Source of the DNA: Argyresthia goedartella
Taxonomy: Eukaryota; Arthropoda; Insecta; Lepidoptera; Argyresthiidae
Direction: 5' to 3'
Length of the DNA stretch: 64,000 nucleotides
Assembly (NCBI GenBank): GCA_949825045.1
Contig: OX463829.1
Coordinates: forward strand, 1,612,001 to 1,676,000
Each line of letters starts with the position of its first letter. The first letter of the stretch is position 1. The translations under genes were made by a program, and so were the position numbers. Under the pieces are notes generated by a model. That model saw only the letters and a list, made by a program, of their open reading frames with translations, ran no database searches and was not told where the DNA came from. Of the stretch, positions 13,001-28,000 are shown piece after piece.

Positions 13001-16000
13001 ACAACGATGTACTAAACCAATCAGCATCCGCTACTCTTAAAACAACCACCGATGGGCAAACACCAATGTCACCTTTGGAAGAAGCCTTCGGATCCCCATT
13101 CCTGAATGCCATCCAACCCAAGTCTGGCATCTGGCAAAGGCATTGGGACAACGTCTGTAACCTTCATGGCAAGCTATACGACCTCCCATGCGGTACTGCC
13201 AGTAGAAAATTCGTACACACTCTGGCCGACGAAATTGAGCATCTAACCAAATCAACCTACCCCTCTGAACGCGTATTAACCTTTGCTGCGGTCATACTGC
13301 AAAGAGACAAAAACGTTAGAAAAATGAAAGATATACTGAGACTACTCGATCGGCGCCTAAAACTCTGGGCAGACAAACGTTTCGAGGAACTCATCACGGA
13401 ATCCACCAAAGCAGATAAATCGATATGGTATACAAGAAACCGGAAACAAAACAACAATGACCAAGAAACAAGATTATTCACACGACTGATACTACATGGA
13501 AAAACGCGGGAAGCGCTCAACTGGCTCCTCACAAAAGACACGAGCAAAGTTTTAAACCCAGACACTGAAGTTGATCCATCCGGTAAAACCGTCAGTGATG
13601 TGCTGAGAGAAAAGCACCCCCCGCCTAATACTCCAGATCCCGCTTTATTCACTCTCCCCAAAGACGTCACAAAACTCCCACCACTCCTTGAAATCGAAAT
13701 AACTTGTGACCATGTCGAAACAGTTGCGAGAAAACTACACGGCGGCGGAGGCCCCACTGGATGCACAGCCGAAAACTGGAGAGATTTCCTACTCCGCTTC
13801 GGCCAAGCAAGCGCCCATTTAAGAGAAGCCGTAGCGCAGCTCACAACGAAACTTAGCAACGAAACCATACCCTGGACCCAAATACAAGCATTAATGTCAA
13901 GCCGACTTGTTGCTTTAGACAAATGCCCAGGCGTAAGACCTATCGGCATCGGCGAATGCCTACGAAGAATATTATCCAAATGCATGATCTTAGCAACAGG
14001 CTCTGAAGTCACTGAAGCATGCGGCCAGTCACAGCTCTGCAGTGGACTGGGCAGTGGCATCGAAGGCGCCATTCATGCCATGACCGATGTCTTCCAAAGA
14101 GATTGCCAACCTGGTTCAAACTGGGGAATGCTCCTCGTTGACGCGAACAATGCTTTTAACGCCGTGAATAGACAACTAGCCCTCTGCCAAGCAAGAATAT
14201 ACTGGCCACACTGCGCCCGCTTTCTTTATAATACTTACAATGGCCACGCTGAATTGGTATTTCGCGATTCTGATACAAGACTATATAGCAGAGAAGGCGT
14301 AACCCAAGGAGACCCACTCGCAATGCCACTGTACGCGCTTGCAACACTACCAATAATTAACAAACTTAAAACAGAAAACACAGTCACACAATGCTGGTAC
14401 GCCGATGACTCCTCCGCGCAAGGCACTTTCCAAAGCCTACGACAATGGTGGGACAACTTAAACAAAACAGGCCCAGCATACGGATACTTACCACAAGGTA
14501 AAAAATCATTTCTAATAGTGTCAGAAACTGACAAGTCTACCGCAGAAAAGACGTTCTCCGGTACCAACGTCTCCATAGTTACCGGCTCCCGCTTCCTAGG
14601 AGGCTACATAGGGACAGGAGGGGACGACTTCGTAAAAAAGAATGTAACCGAATGGATATCTATCATCGAGAAACTCACAACAATCTGCAAAAACTCACCT
14701 CAAGCCGCTTACACTGCCCTAACTAAAGCGTGTCTTAAAAAATTCAGAAGAACTTTTTGAACCCTTAACTAACACATTACACGACAAATTCATACCAACA
14801 CTAATCGGAGGCGAAATCACAAAACTTGAAACCCAGCTATTTACCCTCCCAGTCCACAAAGGTGGACTTGCCCTTTCTGACCCCTTCAACACACCAAACC
14901 GTGCATACCAAATCTCAAAACAGGGATCTACAATACTTTCAACAGCCCTAACCGAGATAAAAGACATAAACCTTGCTGAACACTACAATTCTTTGCGTGA
15001 CGCAAGAAAGGAAGGAAACAAGGAAAAAGAAACATACGAGAACGAAACTCTAGAAAGCATTCTAACAAAATTACCATCCAAAAAGAAAAGAGCAATAGAA
15101 AGATCAATAGCGACAAAAATGAAAACAAAAACATCAACATGGCTTTCAGTAATACCGACAAGAAAAGACAACTTCGACTTATCACCCCACGAATTTAGAG
15201 ATGCCCTGGCCATAAGATACCACCGCACACCAATCTCCATGCCTGCGACTTGCGACGGCTGCGGCAATGACAACTTCAACGTGGACCACGCCTTGTGCTG
15301 CAAAACAGGTGGCCTTATCACACGCAGACATAACGAAATAAGGGATCTTTTCTGTGAACTGTGCCAGCAAGCCTGGGGAAACGTCACGAAAGAGCCAGTC
15401 ATCTCCGAAGGCGATACTGGGCTGCGCGGAGACTTGGCTTGTCGGGGGGTATGGATTGCCCAGAGGGAGGCGTTATTTGATATCCGTGTCATAGACACCG
15501 ACGCTCCCTCCCATGCATCACGCCCCGTAGCGGCTGTCCTTCGTTCAGCTGAAGAAGAAAAGAAAAGGAAGTACTGCGACCCATGCGAGACGCGCCACAC
15601 CACCTTCACCCCTTTAGTAACCTCTGTCGACGGAGTTTTTGCTCCACAAATGATATCATTCACTAAACACCTCGCCGAAACGCTGGCGGACCGCTGGAAC
15701 CGGACCCCTGCCACAATAATGGGCTGGCTACGAGCAAGAATTCAAACCGCTATCATCAGGGCTAGCAGCATGTGCATCCGCGGCACCCGCCATAGGTGGA
15801 ATCGCACAGGCCTATATGAGGATGGAGCGGCAGTCCCACACGTCTTGAACTAGAATGCATATCTTACTTATATTCTCTGTACTTATTTTCATGAATCTTT
15901 TGCTTAATAAATTTCTTATTGTTAAAAAAAAAAAAAAAAAGTCCTAGTGTACAATTTAGTTAAAATAAATAAATAAAATCAATATCAGATAAATCACAAT

Positions 16001-19000
16001 ACATTCTACAAACCTACTTTAAAATTAATAAATAGAATACAATAAATACATAGATACACATACATACATACATCAGTCAGCGTCTTGATCTACGCAAAAC
16101 CACACGTCTTGCCACTGTGTCGGACCGCGCGTTGATACCAAAGTTTCTCAAACTTTTTTGTTAGCATAATGGTTATTTGTGGTGGATGCCAGGAGGAGGT
16201 GACTGACGCGATTCTGTGTTCAGCTTGCGGTATCTCCTTCGATTTCTCTTGTGCTGAGATTACCGAGGCCAAGTACCGGAGACTGGCGGAGAAGAAGAAG
16301 AGGGAATGGATGTGTCCCACCTGCTCCGTCAAGGCACCAGTTGTTACGAAGCCGCCAGGCGGGGGGCCTGTAGTTGCTCCTCCGAGTACTACTAAGCTGC
16401 CCCCGGGATCTCCAGCTGTGCCAACGCTCGAGCTCATCATGGAGCGCCTTGATGCCATGGTCCTTCAATTAGCTCCTCTTCTCAGTGACATCTCCGAGTT
16501 AAAGAGCAAGACCGATGACATCCATTTGCGAATTAATGATGTGGAGAGCCGCGTTGTCCGCATGGAAGAGCGTCAAGTGAAGCTGCTGAAATGAATGAAC
16601 GGTTGTTACGTCTTGAGGAAGCTTCTGAAAGCCGAGGACAATGGCTGCGCTCCAATAATGTCGAGATAAAAGGTTTTCCCCAAACAAAAGAGGAGAATCT
16701 TTTTGACAGTTGGTTATCTAAAGTTGGGACCACCATTGGTTTCGCAATCCAGCGCGATCGTATTAATTTCGTTACCAGAGTTCCTTCGCGTGGCGATAAC
16801 AAGGGTAAATCAATAATTGTCTGCTTCATTCATCGCTACGACAAGGAAAACTTTGTTACTGCCGGACGAACTGTGAAGAATATGTCACTGGCTGATATCG
16901 GGATGCAGGGACATGGCAGTGTCTTCGTCAATGATCATCTGACCATCGAACAAAAACAACTATTAAATTCGGCCAAACTACTGGTTAAGGAGAAGGAGTT
17001 CGAATTTATTTGGGTGCGTCATGCGAAGATTATCGTACGGCGCAATCAGACTTCACCTATTTTTCAAACCAAGTCGAAGAGGGACCTGTCCAAAATTACG
17101 TAATCTACAACTATCGCTTTTAGTGTCATTCAACAGTTTACAAACTTTGAGAACCACTGCTCCCTGCTACTATCCGATATTGCTATTGTTTTCGCCTGTT
17201 GCTATACACACACTACTTCACTGCCTAGTAAACAACTTTTATTCCAACACCTTTTTAACTCAGCTCGTAATGACCCTAATGAGCCTTTCTGCAGTTTATT
17301 TAATGTCTAATTTGCCTCGTCGTCGCTGCCGCCGTCCGCTACCGTACTTGCCTATAAGTGATCATTGCTTTGATAATAACCCGTTCCTATGTTACCGAGT
17401 TCGCAGCAAGTGCTTGTTGCTTTGCCCGCTTTATTTGTTAATTAGTTTTTGCTTAGACATCTATTTAGTTTGTGATATTACAACGCCGTGAATAATTTAA
17501 ATCTGTACTATCAGAATGTAAGGGGACTGCGGACAAAGACTGATACTATTTTTCAGAATATCCTATTGAACAACTATGATATTGTCGCTTTAACCGAGAC
17601 CTGGCTTCTAGATGAATTTCCAGATAATGAAATATTCGATGATAGGTACTTAGTGTGGCGTCGCGACCGTAACTATGCATCAACTGGGCAGACAAGAGGG
17701 GGAGGCGTATTGATAGCTGTTAAGCGCGAATTATGCTCGACGATCAATGCATGTTGGCAGTCCTCCGCAGAAGGAATATGGGTAACGATTCCATTGACTT
17801 GTAACGAAAAAATCGTTACTACATTACATTTGTGTTCACTCTATATGTGTGACGAAAATCTTGGTAATAGATTTAAGACACAACTTGAAAACTTTTGTAC
17901 CAAATTAATTCATTTAATGACTGACAATGTCCATGATAAATTTCTAATAGTCGGAGACTTTAATATGAGTAGTATAACCTGGTCTTCCATTGATGGCGGT
18001 CTTTATCCATGTAATCTGGTGGGTGAGCATGTGAAAGATTTTATTGACACTCGTGGTCTTCAACAATTTAACAGTTTTGAAAACAGCTTTGGTCGTATAT
18101 TGGATCTAGTATTGTCGAATGAAAGTGTCATGTCCTGACCCATTAGTGCCAGATTACCCATACCATAAGGCTTTGCATATAGATATACCGGTTGCATTCT
18201 TCACCCCATTAAAATACATTCCGATGCCTGATGCTATACCGGCTTCGTTACTAGTTGCTTGTGCAAAAGAGCTGTCCGTTCCCATCACAATTTTGTTTAA
18301 AAGATCTCTCAACGAATGTGTCATGCCGATTCGTTGGAAGTCTGCTTTTATTTCCCCCATACATAAAAAAGGTTCCCGTGAGCGCGTTGAGCATTATAGG
18401 CCTATCTCAAAATTGTGTCTTATAGCCAAGGTTCTTGAGCGTGTCGTATATACTCAATTATATGAAGCGCTTAAATCTAGTTTCAGTCCTATGCAGCACG
18501 GTTTCTTAAGGGGCAGATCGACGGTATCTAACCTTGTACTTTTCCATGACTATATCAGTGAGCGTATGGACAATAACGACCAAGTCGATGTCATTTATAC
18601 TGATTATAGTAAAGCTTTCGATCGCATCGATCACGATATCTTGCTTAAGAAACTTAGCAGAGTTGGCATTAGAGGCGATCTGCTCAAATGGTTTGCTTCG
18701 TATGTTGCAGGAAGATCTCAAGCCGTAGTTCTCAATGGTTTCAGGTCTTCCTGGATGAGTGTACCGTCTGGAGTCCCACAAGGATCGCTTCTTGGTCCTC
18801 TGCTATTTATATTATTTATCTATGATATTGATCAATGTTTTCAAACCTCTAGATTTCTGCTTTTTGCCGATGCCATGAAGATTTTTAGAGTTGTTAATGG
18901 GGTCTCGGATGGTGAACTCTTACAGAGTGACTTATATAGGCTTGACGGCTACTGCGTAACAAATAAGCTGGATTTAAATGTCACCAAGTGTTTCTTCATA

Positions 19001-22000
19001 ACTTTTACCCGTAAATTAAAACCGTACATAAATAATTATCAAATTAAGGGTCTTCCGCTTTCTAGAGTATATGACAGCAGAGACCTTGGTGTTGTTATTG
19101 ACAGCAGACTTATCTTTGACCATCATATTGATGCAATTGTCAGTCAAGCCTCTAAGGCATTGGGGTTCGTCATGAGGTCGTCGAAGTCGTTTAAGCGAAT
19201 GAAAACTATTAAAATTCTATATTGTGCTTATGTCCGCAGTCATCTGGAATATGCTTCGCAGGTTTGGAACCCGTGCTACGACGTCTACATCAATAGACTT
19301 GAACGGATTCAGAAGAAATTTACAAGATATATCGGCTTTAAGTTCAAGTTGCCCAAGCTCAGCTATGAGTATCGCTGTGCACGTTTACATCTGTTACCAC
19401 TGAAACTTCGCAGGGATATCTCAGATATGGTATTCCTGATGAAAATAGTTAAGGGCACTGTTGACTGTCCATCGCTGCTTGGTAAAATTAAGTTTGAGGT
19501 CCCTAGTCGTAACGTTCGTAGACGACCGTTGTTCCAATTGCCTCTCGTGCATAGCAATTACAGAGAGAACTCCTTCTTGATAAGAGCGTGTTCTACTTGT
19601 AACCGTCTCGGTGACAGGGGCGACAACGGTGCTGACGGTGTTGATGACGACGATAATGATGACATTGATATATTCTGGAGCAGTGCGCAAACATTAAGGG
19701 CAATGCTGGGTGAAGTAGTGGTGTGTTTGACAGTTGATTGTATTACTGTTTAATTAATAATGATATCTTCATATTATTATTTTCTAATATTGCTGTAAGT
19801 AGATATTTCCCTAAATCATGTAATTGTATTTCAGCGTATAGTTCTGACTAAAAAGTTAGGTGTATTTTTACAAATTCTTTGTGTGATTCTTTACATTAAT
19901 TTAAAACTTCAATGCAAGAACGTTTTGCGTGTAGTAAAATAATTGTGGGAGGTTATTATTAGCTCTTTAGTTACTATAGTGTTTTGTATTTAGTGAGTAA
20001 AGCTGTTACCTCTCCTAAAAATGTAAAATAAAATAAAATTAAAATACTATGAGATACTCACAATGCGGAAGAGAGGAGATGCTGTTTTTTTCTTCTTAAA
20101 AGTGAACAAGGATGTGCAATCCCTAATAGCGCAAGGAAGTGCATTCCACAAATGTATTGCCCTTAACCTATACTTTACAATGGTACCGTCATATAGAACG
20201 GGAGCAACGGACCTCATCTCCTACATGCTAAATTATCATCTATAACTATCAAATAAATATTTTTGTATTTTGTAACCATGACTGAACTCCACATTTCCAG
20301 TTTGGCCTCACATTCATCCAGCTGTTCGAGCCAGAGGGTCCTCCCACCTCCGCCCCCGCGCCCCCCGCCCGCCGCCTCCCCCTGACTGCGGACGACGTGC
20401 GCTCCGAGGACGATGAGGAGAGCTTCAAGCCGGGCCAGCTGTTCGCGCAGCACTCGCACGACTCGCAGGAGAGGGGGGCTGGCGGTGCCGCGACATCCAC
20501 AGGCACGCCGCATTTCCTTTCATACCAACATCTCAGGGAGTTCTAGTTCATAGTCTACAACCCGCCTGCCCCATTGCTCCTATACTATACTATAGGAGTA
20601 TACTCTTCTATTTGAACCAACTTAATTACATAGCTCTATCGTCAGATATTTTAGGAGGTTCAGCAGTGGACATGAACTTGCCGAAGGATAAAAAAAGCAG
20701 GAGAAAGATGATTTGTTTCTCTAGCACCTCCCATAGAATTATTAATTTCAATGTCAGTCTTAACTAGCGCCGAATACATTGCAAACATAAAGATTAAATT
20801 AATTTGTTTCGGCTTTGTTGCAGAGGCCCAAATAAGACGAGCAACATCACAAATACTGAAAAATATTCCAGAATCATCTGCGAAACTAGTAAAAACTCCC
20901 ATCAACAAAGAGAAAACAAAGTTAAAACACAACACAGCAACTGACAATGACTCTAATGTTATCAAGAAACGGAATGAACTGTTGTACGACCAAGATGACG
21001 AACAACCGAACGCTAAGATTGACAAACTAGTGCAAAGACATCAAGAAGAAAAGAGATACAAAGATGATGCTGTAAAAAAACTAGACAAAAAACAACAAAT
21101 TGATAAAATTAATTCTAATGATTTGACCAAACATAATAGTCGTGATACAACTGACACTAAGGAAAGAAGTAAGGATTCCATTAAACACAACACCAGTGGA
21201 GATAAAGACAACAGAAGAACAGACGGAGCTTCACAATCGAGCCGAAAGGAGAAAGAGAATGGAAGAGGAGATAGTGGACAGGGCAAGAAGAGAACTCTCT
21301 CCAGTGATGATGAGAGTGACACTAAGAGATCGCGTACCCAAGAGAGTACTCAGAGTAAGTATTGACAAGTTATTCATATGGTTGATTAGTTAGTAAATCT
21401 AGCCCATTATGATGCCCACCAAGAGGCACAGTTCATACTTTTATACCCACATTTAAAAATTGATGGTAATGGTTATACTGGCTCAGTGGGGTTTGATGGT
21501 TAACGGAGTAAGAGATCTCTTTAACAACTAACCTATAACCAAGATAGGTTCCATATCCGCAGAAGGAATCCTTATAGAATCTCTCTGGATATCAAGTTGA
21601 AATTTATTTCACTTTCATCTTTTACATATTGACGACGCGAATGGCCGAGTCGGCAGTGACCATGCCCAAAGCCAAGGGTCCCCGGTTCGAGTCCCGGCGG
21701 GGGCAAATATTTGTTTGATGAGCGGATGTTGTACCCTAGTCTTGGTTGTATATCTATCTAAGTATAATATTAATCTCCATAAGTGTGAGTATCGTTGTCT
21801 AGTACCCAAGATACAGGGAATCCTAGTTTGGGGCTAGATCAATGTGTCAAAGTCAAAGTATACTACTCAAAAGAAAATAGGGGCCACTAAGTATTTTGAT
21901 TGCTACGTGAAAAATATAGTTAACAGTAATGTATATTTATTAAAATAACATGAAACAAGGCTTTTGTTTTAACTTATGCTAATAACCATTTAATTGTGTA

Positions 22001-25000
22001 GTCAATTGTTTCACTTATTTCAATTAACATGAAATTAGTCCATTGTCAACAGCAAAAACTAAACAGAAACTCTTTGCAAAACAAAACAAAAACTGACACA
22101 AGCTGTTTTTTTTAATGGTTTAGTAACGGGTGTGTCCTCCTCTCCTGTTTTCACACCTGGAGCCTTGAATGCATACTCTCGATTAAGTTTCTGATGTTTT
22201 CATCAGGTATCTCTTCCCACGCACGTTTCAGAGCATCCATAAGCTGTTGCTGGTTGTGAACCTCTTGCTCATGCTCCCTAACCCTTCGTTTTAATTGGTC
22301 CCACATGTGCTCTATTGGATTTAAATCCGGACTATACGCTGGCCATGGTAGGACACGAATATGGGAGTCATCCAGTACAGTCTGAGTGGCCCGAGCTGTG
22401 TGTGGGCGGGCATTGTCATGCATTAACCAGAACCCTGGCCCCACTCTCTGTGAGAATGGAATCACATGAGGCCTGATGACTTCATCGATGTACCGTTGTG
22501 CAGTTACTGTGCCTTGATTTAAGAAAACCAGCTCAGTTTTGCCTTGTAAGCTAATCCCAGCCCAAACCATCACACTAGAACCTCCAAAGCGGTCAATTTA
22601 CTTGATGCAGACATCGGAAAATCTCTCACCCTGTCGTCTCCATACTCTAATCCGCCGATCATCACTACAAAGCTTCACTTTACACTCATCTGTGAAGAGC
22701 ACCATACCCCATTGATTCATGCTCCAATCTGAATGTTCGCGGCAAAAACTTAAACGATTTCCACGTTGAACCCTAGATAAAGGAATTCGTACTACTCGGC
22801 GTCTGGACCTTTGCTGGTCTTCATGCAGTCGATTACGTATCGTTTGGTCACTAACACGAGTCCCCGTTGTCAACCGTAGGCGATTTTGTAACTTACGTGC
22901 CGTCACAGAGCGCTCTCGACGGGCACTCAATCGGATGTAGCGATCCTCTTGTGCCGTAGTCGCTCGCACCCTGCCCGATCCAGGCCTTCTTGCAACACTG
23001 CCAGTCTCTTGGAACCGATCCCACACATTTTGGATGGCTCGGCGAGAGAAACCCAACGAAAAAGCTACAGACCGCTGTGAATGACCTTCAGCAATCAATG
23101 TAACGGCTCTGGTGGCAGTAATGGTATCCATATGCCTTCGTTGACGTGGCATTATTAACAAAAGATGTTAAAAGAATCAAAAGATGGACAGAGATAGTTT
23201 TTCAACAGAATAAAATTGTGATTCCATCTGAAAGGAATTTGACCTGAAACTCGTTTTTTTTATTTGCTTCAATTTCTGGCCAGCTGTAAGACTTAAACAC
23301 CAGCATTAAAGAGGTTGGATACTGAAGGAGGCCGGACATCATTAATTAGTCACTTATTAATTAGTTTACATGTAAAAATTTACTCAAAAACAGAAATATG
23401 TAAGTGGCCCTTATTTTCTTTTGAGTAGTATACTTTATTACTGTAGATATTTACATATACTTAGCAAACGTCATTTTTTGCCTCTTCTCTACATTGGACC
23501 ACAGTGGGAGAAGAAGGGCGTAGAAACTCCCACAGATTGATTTTTAGATCTCTTTTAAAAATAGGTTGTGCTTAACTAATACACTTATGATTTTTTTATT
23601 TAATAAGCAGGCAATAATAAATAATTACAAAATTATTAACAGCGAGGTCTGTGTTGAACTAGATTAACCCCATACAGTCCTGTCATTTAAGTAATATCGA
23701 ACATTGTAATATCCATTTTTCGACAAAGTCGCTTTAACATGCTTTTTAAATTGCTTAAATGGCAATTTCAAAATCTCCAGAGGTATCTTATTATAGTAGA
23801 GAATGCACTGACCCTTGAAAGAATTGCTAACCTTCGCGAGTCTAAATCGGGGCGCACACAGTCTGTGATTATTTCTTAGGTTAACATTGCAGCTATCGCT
23901 AAGTTTGGTAAATGTTGTAAGGTTCTTGCGTACATACATTATATTTTCGAAAATAAATTGACTAGCTACAGTTAGTATGTCAATTTCTTTAAAAATCTCT
24001 CTTAAGGAGTCTGTTCGTTTTAAATTAAAAATTGCTCGAATAGCTCCTTTCTGTAAAATAAAAATAGTTTGAATATCCGCTGCTTTCCCCCACAACAAGA
24101 TACCATAGGACATGACACTATGAAAGTAACTAAAATATACTAGCCTAGATGTAGCCACATCCGTGCTTTGTCTGATGTTCCTAACAGCGTAAGCCGCAGA
24201 ACTTAATTTACCAGCTAATTTATCTATGTGGGGCCTCCACTGCAATTTGCTATCAATGGTTATTCCAAGAAACTTCGCATCATTTACTAATTCTAACGTG
24301 CTGTTGTCTAACACTAAACTGGTCTCTACTTGCCTGACATTTGGAAGTGAGAATTTGATACACGTGGTTTTACCAGCGTTTAACAATAAATTATTAACTG
24401 TGAACCAATTCAAGGTTAAAGACAATACACCATTGAATTGAAAGAGGTTTGTAGGAGTAAATAGATGTTTATTGTACTGAAGTTTGGATAGCAGAGCCTC
24501 TAATTATCCGCAGTATAATCTTATATAGTCTTACAAATAAGGAGTCACAAACACAGTGATACATCTCTATAGTATTTGCCAGATAAGGAGACCCTAACGG
24601 TGATTGACCCAAATGGATTATGGTATCTCAAACTGTAAAACGATACTTCCGAAATGTATGATATAAAGCGATAAAACAACTGTCGCATGACTATCGTTGT
24701 ACGGTGGCAAGGTCGTTGCAGGGATGGTAAACATTTCCGGAAATTGACTGCAATTTTATTCTGATGTATAGGGTAAGTGCGCCGGATGGCGGACACTTAG
24801 TGAAGTGTTGAACTTTATGCTAAAAAAAAACTACAAAACTACGGATCAGATGTCATGCCTTTTTAGTTTTAACGTTCTCCAGTATAATCAAGATAATATT
24901 CATGCCGTTTTTTTTATAAATATCATAGTACTTTAATTTAAAAAAAAAATACTTGTCAAAAAGTAGGCGAAATGCTAGTTAGCGGACACTTTTCAGTTTA

Positions 25001-28000
25001 CGATCCCCAGAGATAGGTACTACGAAAAAAATTTTGTGCGGAAATTCCGTTATTACTAAGTAATCTAGATCTATCAGTCTACGGAATTGCATAATATGAA
25101 AAAAAACTGCTGGCCTTCTGTGAATGTAAATAAAAGATGAGTAAGCTTTATGAGTTTATCAATGACTCGTTGCGCTCGGGACACGGGCGCAATAACTTGA
25201 TCTAACTATTCGTTCTAACAAGTCGCCTAACCCGGATTCGTCGGTATAACGAGGTCGCTCTAGCCTAAAGATTTTACTTTAAACGTATGCTTAAAGGTCA
25301 AGGGACCTAGGTATTACGTGGCCATATACGAAGGGTCGTCTCAACCCAGGGGGTTTCTTATATGAAATCCACTATCAAGCATAATATAGTAAAGAAATAC
25401 TAATAATTTTAGAGGTTTCTAATGTTATGTCCAATTGAGCACGTTTTTGCGCTGACATTGCAATAGCTGACTGAAACCTACGAGATCAAAATAATGAACT
25501 ACAGTACAGTAATTTATTGATGTGGTTGGAAAAAGAAACGCCAATGTATCTGGATGATCTGTTTATTTAAAAAAAAACACTAAATAAACAAACAATATGA
25601 AAAATAAAAAAGGGATGACTGTGCTCGAGTTCCACTAGCCTTCGGTCTCATCGTGACAACTATCATCGTCTGCACTCTCTTCTTCTGAGCTCTCTTCATC
25701 GGTGCTGTCTTCGTTGGTATTAATTATTAATTGATCCATCGTCCGATCAATTTGATGGTCTATGCCTCTCATTTTTTCTTCTTCTTTAATTACGTGCTCG
25801 ACACAATTCTTCCATTTTTCTTTCGTTATTTGCCTAATACCATCTTTTAACAATATTTTCACCTCGGCCATCTTAAATGTGTTAACATAACCTTTTATGT
25901 CCGCCCATATTAATTCGCTAGGGTTTAATTCGCAGTGGTACGGCGGCAATCTCAGCAAAGACAGCCCCTTTAGCTTTTGCCATTTCATCTGTTACATACT
26001 GTTTATATAAATGTTTGATCTCCTTCACTTTTTCCATCAAAATGGCTTTTGTTTCATTTTCATCGAATTGAATGTTTTTTGAAGCAAGCCAGCTTTGTAT
26101 TTGGCCTTTTCTCCAGCTTAGTGTGGGTGTTTTTTCAGCACGCCTGGAAATCAAACAATAGGCGTTATTTATTTACAGGAGCAATACATACTTATTGACT
26201 TATTAGCGGGAACCAATGAGCGTGAACTAACTAGCGGGAATATCATAATATATACCTGGAGTGATAACTGGCATTGTCCATGACAATAACGTCAGTTTCT
26301 TGCATTTGGCACAATATTTTGGCGAACCAATTTTCAAATTGAGCAGCGTCCATACTTTCGTGGTAGTCACCCGTTTTTTTGCATTGAAAAACTAATTCCC
26401 CCTCTTCTATAAATCCATCTTCATTTCCGATATGGAGGACTATTAGTCTGCTGCCTTTTGATGAAGGGGTTTTGACACCAGTGGACAGTCCTTCCAAAAA
26501 AGCTTGCCTGGCGGATTCTATGCTTTGGTCCTCCCAGGCTTTACTCACAGTGTGACCTAAAATAAAAGAAATAAACTTACAATAACCATAGCTAATCGAG
26601 ACATTACATTTAAAATGAATAAATTAACCAATTAAAATATAATGTCAATAATTTGTCTTACCTGCGTTAACCCACGTCTGGTCAAGGTAAAAAATTCGCC
26701 GCTTTTCCTCTCGAAATTTGTTTATTTGGTGTAAATATTTGAATCTCCAGACCGCAATTTCTTCACGGTCTATTAGCATACTTTTCCTATTTTTCTTCAC
26801 ATATTTAAATTTTAAACCTTCTAGCACTCTGCGCAAGGAAGTTGAAGAAAAATTTGGAAGGGAGTCGTCCTCATTAACGGCGTGGAGTTTTTTTTTCAAA
26901 TTAGGTATCTCCCCATTGATATAAAACGCGTGTACTTTTCTCCGTATTGCTGTTTTTGTAAAATTATCCAATTTCTGGAAAATTTACCTTTTTTTTTCGT
27001 TTAAGTTCGGCAACTTCCACCGAACCTGAAATACAAACAAATATTATAACATCAGATACTCATTCATTTATAGTATTCTATAGCGTATATAATATAGGGC
27101 TTATTAGTAGTTTAGTTAGTGCACTGTACCTGTTTCCTTGTATTCTTTGAGAATTCTTTGAATCGACTTGTAGCTTGCGCCACTCATTTCCATCGTTTTG
27201 TTTATCATTTTAACAGTTGACTGGGGCTCGTCCGCGGGCCATGTTTTTTTAACATATTTAAAATTATTAACGATTATCTCCTTCTCGCCGGCAGTCAAAA
27301 CCTTTGGTTTGCGTTTTTTCACTGGCGAAGTAAACAGCTCCGTCCCAGTACTCGAAGAACCTAAAAAAACAACGGGCATTCTAAGAATAATGTTTACGAT
27401 TGGTTTTGTTTGTCGCAAGAACTCACTTTTTACCTGAGCTCTGACCTTGACGCGAAACGCTACCTTAGCTTACTCACACGCAGGTAGCAACGAGAAAATT
27501 AACAAAGCGCAAGAGCAAGTAAGACCTTTTCGCGTCAAGGTCAGTGCTTATTACTCATAGCGTCGCACGCGGCCTGCAGCAACTAGCAAGGCATAGAAAT
27601 AAATTGAGATTTTTTAATTAAGTAAGCTGCAGAGTCGCTGTTCCATAATATATTATAGTTAAAAAAATATTAAAAATCTAACCCGAAACTAATCAAGGTT
27701 TATGGACTGTACTGTACATAAATAAAGCCTTGATGCTTTAGAAATCAAAAGTCACGTATTTTCCAGGCTAGAAGAATAAATGTGGTGGATGTGCGTAGAA
27801 CCGATTGGTTCTAAAGTCGAAATCCGTCCCCCGTGCCGATTATGGTGTAGCAAAATCTCTCTGGTTCCTCCAAAATACCTAAATAAACTCGCTCAGCGCT
27901 AAACTTACGTGCCGCGACTTGTGCGAATATTAGTGGGATTTTAAAATAACACATGAGAAAAAGGTTTGCATTAAATACCTAATAAAACATGTACTACACG

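Larger units (their letters stand above)
16074..20046 (+). mobile_element. Jockey-group non-LTR retrotransposon (family B), sense in XRCC1 intron 3
   Basis: The element has an ORF1 with a PHD-type zinc finger and an ORF2 with APE endonuclease and RT. It ends in an A/T-rich tail made of AAAAT-like units at about 20020-20046. The same family occurs at 55.9-59.6 kb. Compared with that copy, this one lacks the endonuclease-RT linker because of an internal deletion near 18210. The 5' boundary is approximate. It starts about 130 bases after the poly(A) of the RLE element. Confidence 0.82.

Noticed and set aside
21633..21712. A functional tRNA gene
   Set aside because: It has A- and B-box-like motifs, but the acceptor stem does not close and a SINE body follows.
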